In this document: piece by piece, positions 4,869 to 10,142 of the stretch | Layout of the letters: each line of letters starts with the position of its first letter | How positions within the stretch are numbered: position 1 is the first letter of the stretch | Source: Rhodoblastus sp052145335 | GTDB lineage: Bacteria > Pseudomonadota > Alphaproteobacteria > Rhizobiales > Beijerinckiaceae | Direction of reading: 5' to 3' | Length of the DNA: 10,142 bases | Assembly: GCF_052145335.1 (NCBI RefSeq) | Contig: NZ_JBKQOU010000051.1 | Coordinates: 1 to 10,142 of the forward strand | Position numbers and translations under genes: made by a program | The notes under the pieces: generated by a model | Databases searched by the model: none | What the model was told of the DNA's origin: nothing | What the model saw: only the letters and a program-made list of their open reading frames with translations

Positions 4869-6632
4869 ATGACCGCTGTGTTCACGCCCGTTTTCCCATC
4901 GGGGTCACCCCCGGAAATTCTGCCTCCGCCGCCGTCGCCTCCGTTCGTGACTAAGGCAGCCGACTTCGATCGCATCCTACACGACTGGCAAAGCCGTTTC
5001 ACCGGCGGGACTTCGCCGAGCACGCTCGGTCTCGCCTGCCTGGATTGGGCCGCGCATGCGGCGAATGCGCCGTTTCAGACGGCGGAGTTGGGGCGCACGG
5101 CTATAGAGCAGTGGTTCCGCCTTTGGCGTATTGCAGTCGGAGGAGAAAAGGCGATCTCTCCGCTGCCGGGCGACCATCGCTTCGCGCATCCCGCATGGCG
5201 GCAGCCCCCTTACCGTCTGATCACTCAGGCAGTGCTGCTCGGCGAGGAATGGCGCGACAGCGTCGTGCGCAGTCAGCGCGGAGTCGATCCGCACAATGAA
5301 CGCATCGTCGCTTTCAGTGTGCGGCAATGGCTCGATCTGGTGTCGCCATCCAACGTGCCTTGGCTTAACCCCGAAGTGATCGAGGCCACCCGCGCCAGCC
5401 GCGGCGCCAACCTCACGGAAGGACTGCGTAACTTGCTGCGGGACGCAACTGCAGCGCATGGCGGCGCGTTAGCCGACGCCTTTACGCTTGGGGTCGACCT
5501 CGCCGCCACGCCCGGCAAGGTCGTGTTTCGAAATGCGCTGATCGAGCTAATCCAGTATGCTCCAACGACCCCCACCGTGAGCGCGGAGCCGCTGCTGATC
5601 GTTCCCGCCTGGATCATGAAATACTACATCCTCGACTTGTCGCCGGGCAATTCGCTGATCCGTTGGCTCGCGGGGCAGGGGCGCACTGTGTTTGCGATCT
5701 CCTGGCGCAATCCCGGCGCGGAGATGCGCGATACATCGTTCGATGATTATCGGGCGCAGGGCGTCATGGCGGCCATCGACGCCGTGCAGACGATCTGTGG
5801 CGATGCGAAAATCCACGCCACCGGCTATTGTCTCGGTGGCACGTTGCTGACCATCGCCGCCGCCGCCATGGCGCGCGACGGCGATGATCGGCTGGCCAGT
5901 CTCTCGCTGTTCGCCGCTCAGACCGATTTCACCGAGGCCGGCGAACTGCAGCTGTTCATCACCACGGACCAGCTCGATTTTCTTGACGACATCATGCGGA
6001 CGCGAGGATATCTGAGCAGCGCTCAGATGGGCGGCTCGTTCCAAATGCTGCGCTCGAACGACCTCGTCTGGTCCCACGCGATCCGCGACTACCTCGTCGG
6101 TGAGCAAGTAGAGCCGAACGATCTGATGGCCTGGAATGCCGACGGCACACGTCTACCGGCGCGCATGCACATCGAATATTTGCGGGGCCTGTTTCTCAAG
6201 AACGACCTCGCCGAGGGCCGCTTTCGGGTCGGCGGCCGGCCGGTGGCACTGGACGACATGAAGCTGCCGCTATTTGTCGTGGGGACCGAGCACGACCACA
6301 TCGCGCCCTGGCGTTCGGTGTTTAAGCTCAGCCTGCTGAACGACGGCGAACTGACTTTCGTGCTGACCTCCGGCGGCCACAACGCGGGCATCGTCAGCGA
6401 ACCCGGCCACCCCCACCGCCATTTCCGCATTCGCGTCCGTGAAGCCGGCGCCCGGACGCTCGGTCCGGATGAATGGGAACACGACACGGCTCCTCAAGAT
6501 GGATCGTGGTGGCTGGAGTGGGACGCATGGCTCGACCGCCATTCCGGTATGCGGGTCGATCCGCCAACGATGGGCGCGCGCAACTTGCTGCCGCTCTGTG
6601 ACGCCCCAGGAACCTACGTGCGTGAAAGATAG
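4869..6632 (+). CDS. phaC: Poly(3-hydroxyalkanoate) synthase, class I type
   Basis: A 587-residue cytoplasmic, granule-associated enzyme that polymerises (R)-3-hydroxyacyl-CoA, mainly 3-hydroxybutyryl-CoA, into PHB. The N-terminal domain runs to about residue 260 and includes the conserved RFAHPAWRQPPYRLI region (about 114-128). The alpha/beta-hydrolase catalytic domain carries the lipase-like box GYCLGG (319-324, nucleophile Cys321), Asp476 in VVGTEHDHIAPW and His504 in TSGGHNAG. These lie at almost the same places as Cys319/Asp480/His508 of Cupriavidus necator PhaC, and the length also matches (589), so the enzyme looks complete. The first 25 residues are unusually proline-rich. The ATG has GGAAG seven bases upstream. 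No phaA, phaB, phaE, phasin or phaR gene is next to it, so it is probably a single-gene unit; a dyad at 4778-4804 may regulate it. An additional, divergent phaC paralogue is possible, since such bacteria often carry several. Confidence 0.95.
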   Translation: MTAVFTPVFPSGSPPEILPPPPSPPFVTKAADFDRILHDWQSRFTGGTSPSTLGLACLDWAAHAANAPFQTAELGRTAIEQWFRLWRIAVGGEKAISPLPGDHRFAHPAWRQPPYRLITQAVLLGEEWRDSVVRSQRGVDPHNERIVAFSVRQWLDLVSPSNVPWLNPEVIEATRASRGANLTEGLRNLLRDATAAHGGALADAFTLGVDLAATPGKVVFRNALIELIQYAPTTPTVSAEPLLIVPAWIMKYYILDLSPGNSLIRWLAGQGRTVFAISWRNPGAEMRDTSFDDYRAQGVMAAIDAVQTICGDAKIHATGYCLGGTLLTIAAAAMARDGDDRLASLSLFAAQTDFTEAGELQLFITTDQLDFLDDIMRTRGYLSSAQMGGSFQMLRSNDLVWSHAIRDYLVGEQVEPNDLMAWNADGTRLPARMHIEYLRGLFLKNDLAEGRFRVGGRPVALDDMKLPLFVVGTEHDHIAPWRSVFKLSLLNDGELTFVLTSGGHNAGIVSEPGHPHRHFRIRVREAGARTLGPDEWEHDTAPQDGSWWLEWDAWLDRHSGMRVDPPTMGARNLLPLCDAPGTYVRER

Positions 6633-6965
6633 AGGTCGACCCGGCAAGTCGGCCTCGGCCCTGCACTATGGCCACCAACGCATCGGCAGTTTCGGGCTAA
6701 GGCTCACAACGTCTGGAGCGGCGCGAGGGTTGCCGCGGCCTGACTCGAGAACTCAATGCTGCTGGTGCCGGCGCGAGTTCAGCGTGTCAAGGTGTCAATG
6801 CCGGCCCCCCGGGGAACGACTGCGGCGCCATCGCGCAGAATCTCCACAAGTGAGAAGCTAAGTAGTTTCCGATCCTGTCGCGGCGCGCGCCGGTGTTCTA
6901 GATTGATCCGCTCTGGAGCCAGTTCTCGAGAAACGGGTCCATCGACGCCGAAACGGGAGAGTTCT
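6633..6965. other. Intergenic region with palindromes, upstream of the secreted-protein genes
   Basis: About 330 bases without a convincing gene; frames on both strands are shadows or run into neighbouring genes. It contains a perfect 12-base GC-only palindrome, CGGCGCGCGCCG (6881-6892), and a perfect 10-base palindrome, TTCTCGAGAA (6923-6932), 33 bases before the next start codon. A related CTCGAGAACTC occurs at 6744-6754, and GAACTC (6749-6754) pairs with GAGTTC (6775-6780). These may be operator or transcript-end structures. I found no T-tracted terminator after phaC and no clear EcfG-type promoter. Confidence 0.35.
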
Positions 6966-7256
6966 ATGAATAAACTTCTCATAGCGGGCGGTGTGTTTTC
7001 AGTCATGATGGGGGCAGCTTTTGCGCAGACTGCGGCGCCCCCTCCGCCGAGCGCGCCGATCCCGGCAGGAAGCAGGCCGTTGCCGCCAATGATTCCATCT
7101 CCATCTAAGGGCGCTCACTTTCGTCTCCAAGACGGAGACGCGGCGGTTGACGTCAAATGCGCCGACGAAGAACCGATGAAGCTTTGCGCAGACATAACCC
7201 TGCAAATACTAGAAAAATTGGTTTCTATGCCGGAGCGAGGTGATTCGCAGCGCTGA
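6966..7256 (+). CDS. Small secreted protein with a proline-rich spacer and a Cys pair, unknown function
   Basis: A 96-residue protein. Residues 1-20 form a signal peptide (MNKLLIAGGVFSVMMGAAFA, cleavage expected after AFA). Next comes a Pro/Ala-rich linker (22-47, with APPPPSAP), then a short domain GAHFRLQDGDAAVDVKCADE continuing EPMKLCADITLQILEKL, with Cys65 and Cys74 that could form a disulfide in the periplasm. The same architecture (signal, proline run, 'HFxLxxGxxxVDVKCADxEPxKxCAD') occurs in short hypothetical proteins of alphaproteobacteria; no function is known to me. The frame is open further upstream, but the ATG at 6966 has GGGAG six bases before it and starts a clean signal peptide, which decides the start. 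It lies 64 bases before the Gly/His-rich secreted protein and may be co-transcribed with it. Confidence 0.7.
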   Translation: MNKLLIAGGVFSVMMGAAFAQTAAPPPPSAPIPAGSRPLPPMIPSPSKGAHFRLQDGDAAVDVKCADEEPMKLCADITLQILEKLVSMPERGDSQR

Positions 7257-7320
7257 CGCGCTGAAAGCCCCGAGTAGCTTGCATTTGCTTCGGCGGCTCT
7301 CCAGGAAGGGGAATTCGGCC

Positions 7321-7827
7321 ATGTCTAGTAAACTAGCTTTCTCAGTTGCATTCTTGGCGGGCGTCGCCCTGCCGATTGCAAACTCCTCTGAAGCGGCGAT
7401 CGGCGCCCGCATCCCTTTTATCGAGAGCTCCGTTATCCAAGAAGCCCAGTTCGTCTTCGATGGCCAAAATTATTGCTGGTATGATGACGGATGGCAGGGC
7501 CCTGGATGGTATTGGTGCGGATACGCTTGGGATGAAGGCATAGGCTGGGGCGGCGGGTCCGGCTGGAACGGCTGGCGCGGCGGCGGTTCTCGCGACAGGC
7601 AGCTAGGGCAAGGAGGCGGCGCTCGTGGCGCGGCCGTGGGAGGCCATCTTGCTAGCCACCTTGGGGGCGCGATGAGAGGCCGTCTGAGCGGTGCGATTGG
7701 CGGATTTATGGGCGGCGGTCATCCGGGCGGCGGCGGTCATCCGGGCGGCGGTGGTCATCCGGTTGGCGGTGGTCATCCGGGCGGCGGTGGTCATCCGGGC
7801 GGCGGTGGTCATGGCGGCCGCAGATAA
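7321..7827 (+). CDS. Secreted Gly/Trp-rich protein with C-terminal Gly-His repeats
   Basis: A 168-residue protein. A signal peptide covers about residues 1-26 (MSSKLAFSVAFLAGVALPIA, then NSSEAA). Residues 43-71 hold an aromatic motif, QFVFDGQNYCWYDDGWQGPG then WYWCGYAW, with Cys52 and Cys66. This 'NYCWYDDGWxGPGWYWCGYAW' block is widespread in short exported proteins of Rhizobiales, mostly annotated hypothetical. A glycine-rich region follows (76-130), then a C-terminal array with five GGGHP-type units plus a final GGGGH (131-165). Six histidines spaced six residues apart could bind divalent metals, but this is inference. I chose the ATG at 7321 (GGAAGGGG upstream, clean signal peptide) over an earlier in-frame start at 7240 that would overlap the preceding gene. 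Only 19 bases separate the stop from the candidate Tn3 end at 7847. The protein is probably periplasmic or extracellular. Confidence 0.75.
   Translation: MSSKLAFSVAFLAGVALPIANSSEAAIGARIPFIESSVIQEAQFVFDGQNYCWYDDGWQGPGWYWCGYAWDEGIGWGGGSGWNGWRGGGSRDRQLGQGGGARGAAVGGHLASHLGGAMRGRLSGAIGGFMGGGHPGGGGHPGGGGHPVGGGHPGGGGHPGGGGHGGRR
7711..7815 (+). repeat. 18-base coding tandem repeat, six units
   Basis: Six head-to-tail units of the pattern GGC GGC GGY GGT CAT CCG encode GGGGHP. The first unit lacks one codon, the fourth begins GTT (Val), and the last ends CAT GGC instead of CAT CCG. Wobble differences are few, so the array is recent or kept uniform, and it is likely to vary in copy number by slippage. 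Confidence 0.85.
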
Positions 7828-7831
7828 TCAG

Positions 7832-7856
7832 GACAAAGCGTCCAACGGGCTTTGTC
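7832..7856 (+). terminator. Hairpin after the Gly/His-rich gene (weak terminator candidate)
   Basis: GACAAAGC (7832-7839) and GCTTTGTC (7849-7856) form a perfect 8-base stem around a 9-base loop, starting four bases after the stop codon. There is no T tract behind it, so it is not a standard intrinsic terminator. Its right arm lies inside the candidate Tn3 inverted repeat, so the stem may be a coincidence of the insertion junction. Confidence 0.3.
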
Positions 7857-7884
7857 ACGTTGGCCCAGTATAGCCGATTTTAAG
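7847..7884 (+). repeat. Candidate Tn3-family terminal inverted repeat (38 bp)
   Basis: The stretch begins GGGCTTTGTC and ends CCGATTTTAAG, exactly 38 bases long. Tn3-family ends are typically 38 bases, start with GGGG or GGG at the outer edge and end with TAAG inside. The orientation is right: the outer end faces the Gly/His-rich gene and the inner end faces tnpA. A small hairpin (GGCGG, TTTT, CCGCC; 7884-7897) begins at its last base. The partner repeat and the 5-base target duplication are not in view. Confidence 0.55.
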
Positions 7885-8110
7885 GCGGTTTTCCGCCTGT
7901 GGGTGCCGGGCTAAGCGCCCGTCAGGAAACAACCGCTTCGCGTAATTGGTCCGATGGAGCGATCGTGTAATTCCATTCGCCATGGAAATCGGCGCGAACG
8001 AAAATCCCGCGTCACGCTGGCCGCGAGGCTTGCGGGAAAGACCGCCGCGGAGACCATCTCGGTCATGCTCGCCGTGTTCGGACAGATCATACGGTTTCCG
8101 GCTGACTGAC
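7885..8110. other. Unassigned stretch between the Tn3 end and the truncated tnpA, with a 51-codon ORF
   Basis: This segment occupies the place where the first ~280 codons of tnpA would be expected but shows no TnpA-like sequence. On the plus strand an ATG at 7954 opens a 51-codon frame to TGA 8107-8109. Its second half (RVTLAARLAGKTAAETISVM then LAVFGQIIRFPAD) has GC-rich third codon positions and looks protein-like, so it may be the tail of a passenger gene left by a deletion. I do not recognise it. The tnpA frame overlaps it out of register. Confidence 0.3.
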
Positions 8111-10142
8111 TCGGCGACGCTCGTGGTGTTCGCGCGTGAGATGGAAGCGATCCTCACCGACGCCGCTCTCGCCATGTTCGGCAAGATGCTCGGCTCCGTG
8201 TTCCGCCGCGCCGAGAACAAGCACAAGGAGAATGTCGTCGCGCGCGCCAAGGCGCTCGACGCTCCGACACGGGTGTTGCTCGGCATGGCTAAAGCCATGT
8301 TGGCGGCCAAGGACAAGGGAGAAGACCAGGTTGCGGCCGTGGAGCGCGCTCTCGGCTGGAAGCGCCTGAAGGCACTCGTCGAGGAAGCAGACAAGGCGGT
8401 CGCCAACGCGCGCACGGACAATCTGCAGGAGGTCGTGGAGCGCCATGCCACGGTGCGGCACGTTTCCTCTGTTCTGCTCGGCACGTTCACGTTCCGCTCC
8501 TGGAAATCCGGCGACGCCCTGCTCGACGCGCTGAACGTGCTTCGCGAGATTCATGCGAACGGCCCGAGGAAATTTCCGGCGCACCCGCCGATGGCGTTCC
8601 TGTCGCCGACATGGCGCAAGCTCGTGAGAGCCGACTCCTGCGTCGATCGCAGGGCCTATGAGGTCGCGGTCATGATGACGTTGCGCGACCGCTTGCAAGC
8701 AGGCGACGTATGGGTCGAAGGCAGCCGGGCGTTTCGCACCTTCGACGACTTTCTTTTGCCGCCCGACGTGTTCGCGAGGCGGCAACGCGACGGCGAGCTG
8801 GGCCTCGCCGTCGCCGATCGTTTCGAGGATTGGCGTGACGAGAAGACCAAGTTTTTGGAAACCCGCCTTCGCGAGGTCGACGCGCTCGCAGCCGCCGGCG
8901 AGCTGCCCGACGCGACGCTCACGACAGAAGGATTGTCGATCAGCCCCATCCGCAAGAACGAGAACGCAGAAGCCGACGTCATGACACGCCGGCTCTACGG
9001 CATGCTGCCGCGTCTGCGCATCACCGAGGTCCTCGCGGAAGTGCATGGTTGGACGGGCTTCTCGGAGCGCTTTCTCCATCTGCGCAGCGGCGCGCCGCCG
9101 GAGGACATTCTCGCGCTGATGACCGCCTTGCTCGCCGACGCCACCAATCTCGGCCTCGCGCGGATGGCGCGCAGCTCCACTGTCTCCACGCATTCGAAGC
9201 TGCTCTGGACCGCCGAATGGCATGTGCGCGACGAGACCTATCAGGCGGCGCTCGCCTGCCTCGTCGATGCGATTCACGCGCATCCCTTCACAAAGGTCTG
9301 GGGCGACGGCGACACCTCGTCATCGGACGGCCAGTTTTTCAGGGCCGGAGGCCACGGCGAAGCGCGCGCCGACCACAACGCCAAGTATGGCTCGGAACCT
9401 GGTGTGAAGTTCTACACCCACGTCTCCGATCGTTATGCGCCGTTCCATTCCAAGGTCATCGCAGCCAACGCCAGCGAGGCCGCGCATGTTCTCGACGGGC
9501 TCCTGCACCACGAGAGCTCGATCGACATTTGCGAGCACTACACCGACACCGCCGGCGCGATCGATCACGTGTTCGGCCTCTGCCACCTGCTCGGATTTCG
9601 TTTCGCGCCGCGCATCCGTGATCTCGCCGACCGGAGGCTTCATATCGTCGGCGCGCGCACAGCCTACAAAGCGTTCGATCCTTTGATCGGCGGGGCAATC
9701 GACGTGCGCGTCATCGCCGAGAATTGGGACGAGATCCTGCGTCTGGCGGCTTCGATCAAGGCGGGAACCGTCGCGCCTTCGGCGATCCTACGCCGTCTCG
9801 CGGCTTATCCACGACAGAACGCGCTCGCAAAATCACTCAAGGAAATCGGCCGATTGGAGCGCACACTGTTCATGCTCGACTGGATCAGCGATCCAGCTCT
9901 GCGCCGACGGACCAACGCCGGCCTCAACAAAGGCGAGGCGCGCAACGCCCTGGCGCGCGCAGTGTTTTTCCATCGCCTCGGCGAAATCCGCGACCGCACG
10001 TTCGAAAACCAGCGCTACCGCGCCTCCGGCCTCAATCTCGCCGTCGCCGCCATCATCCTCTGGAACACCGTCTATCTTGGCCGCGCCGTCGACGAGTTGC
10101 GCACGCGCGACGAAATCGTTCCTGACGAACTTCTCGCCCACG
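7982..10142 (+). CDS. tnpA: Tn3-family transposase TnpA, N-terminally truncated and running off the right edge
   Basis: The frame is open without a stop from ATG 7982 to the window end (720 codons). Homology to Tn3-family transposases starts only at about 8111 (ATLVVFAREMEAILTDAALA) and then continues unbroken: WVEGSRAFRTFDDFLLPPDV (8711-8770), the catalytic GDGDTSSSDGQFF (Asp codon 9326), HYTDTAGAIDHVFGLCHLLG (Asp codon 9545), RFAPRIRDL, and LNKGEARNALARAVFFHRLG (Glu codon 9935). These are the DDE residues equivalent to Tn3 Asp689, Asp765 and Glu881. By spacing from these landmarks, about 280 N-terminal residues, which in Tn3 TnpA include terminal-repeat binding, are missing; the first ~43 codons of this frame are unrelated sequence. 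The product is probably unable to transpose alone, though the catalytic domain is undamaged in view. An ATG at 8141 is an alternative start. About 30 C-terminal residues or more lie beyond the window. Confidence 0.88.
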   Translation, partial: MEIGANENPASRWPRGLRERPPRRPSRSCSPCSDRSYGFRLTDSATLVVFAREMEAILTDAALAMFGKMLGSVFRRAENKHKENVVARAKALDAPTRVLLGMAKAMLAAKDKGEDQVAAVERALGWKRLKALVEEADKAVANARTDNLQEVVERHATVRHVSSVLLGTFTFRSWKSGDALLDALNVLREIHANGPRKFPAHPPMAFLSPTWRKLVRADSCVDRRAYEVAVMMTLRDRLQAGDVWVEGSRAFRTFDDFLLPPDVFARRQRDGELGLAVADRFEDWRDEKTKFLETRLREVDALAAAGELPDATLTTEGLSISPIRKNENAEADVMTRRLYGMLPRLRITEVLAEVHGWTGFSERFLHLRSGAPPEDILALMTALLADATNLGLARMARSSTVSTHSKLLWTAEWHVRDETYQAALACLVDAIHAHPFTKVWGDGDTSSSDGQFFRAGGHGEARADHNAKYGSEPGVKFYTHVSDRYAPFHSKVIAANASEAAHVLDGLLHHESSIDICEHYTDTAGAIDHVFGLCHLLGFRFAPRIRDLADRRLHIVGARTAYKAFDPLIGGAIDVRVIAENWDEILRLAASIKAGTVAPSAILRRLAAYPRQNALAKSLKEIGRLERTLFMLDWISDPALRRRTNAGLNKGEARNALARAVFFHRLGEIRDRTFENQRYRASGLNLAVAAIILWNTVYLGRAVDELRTRDEIVPDELLAH

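Noticed and set aside
5547..6107. 186-codon minus-strand frame inside phaC
   Set aside because: It is antisense to the catalytic region of phaC, whose own frame carries the full triad; a shadow.
6808..6840. GGAAC at 6813-6817 as an EcfG -35 box
   Set aside because: No matching -10 (CGTT) at the expected 16-17 base spacing.
7603..7812. Minus-strand frame with MTTAAR repeats
   Set aside because: It is simply the reverse reading of the Gly-His coding repeat.
7711..7815. CRISPR-like short repeats
   Set aside because: Units are contiguous 18-base coding repeats without spacers, in frame in a secreted protein.
8087..9283. 398-codon open frame on the minus strand
   Set aside because: It is fully antisense to the well-conserved TnpA frame, has no recognisable domain, and such mirror frames are common in GC-rich genes.

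Overview
The window looks like accessory or plasmid-type DNA of a GC-rich alphaproteobacterium, most likely Rhizobiales (Hyphomicrobiales) and perhaps of the methylotroph/Methylocystaceae-Beijerinckiaceae kind. This rests on a class I-type PHA synthase, remains of an RHE_PE00001/DUF1612-type protein (a rhizobial, largely plasmid-borne family), an IS1634-type transposase remnant, a Tn3-family transposase and small secreted proteins typical of that group. The genus cannot be fixed from the sequence alone.

Layout. (1) 1-1836, minus strand: an exopolysaccharide block. A 502-residue polytopic O-antigen ligase/Wzy-type protein lies upstream of the first 32 codons of what looks like a Wzz/chain-length-determinant protein running off the left edge. 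A short upstream ORF overlaps the ligase start by ATGA. (2) 1837-2297: a gene-poor spacer with one small RBS-preceded ORF. (3) 2298-2726: a transposase remnant in which the first ~30 codons of an IS1634-type gene are joined in frame to its last ~75 codons, flanked by imperfect inverted repeats. (4) 2723-3923, minus strand: an aquaporin with a second NPA box changed to NPV, preceded 28 bases upstream by a small protein with a ParB-like DGYHR motif. (5) 3959-4683, plus strand: an N-terminally truncated and frameshifted RHE_PE00001-family gene whose first part runs through a hairpin-rich block. (6) 4869-6632: phaC with an intact Cys-Asp-His triad. (7) 6966-7827: two secreted small proteins, the second ending in a Gly/His hexapeptide repeat. 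(8) 7847 to the right edge: a candidate 38-bp Tn3-type terminal inverted repeat, a 225-base stretch of unclear origin, and a tnpA missing its N-terminal ~280 residues but retaining all three DDE residues; it runs off the window.

Functionally, the EPS genes and PhaC concern carbon-rich polymers (surface polysaccharide and PHB storage) and the aquaporin concerns water or small-solute flux, but they are not arranged as one operon. The region reads as a mosaic: chromosomal-type functional genes separated by decayed mobile DNA. I found no convincing new defence or multi-gene system. The points most worth following are the aquaporin/ParB-like pair, the unusual aquaporin filter, the in-frame mini-IS, the Gly/His secreted protein next to a Tn3 end, and the coupled leader ORF of the polysaccharide polymerase.
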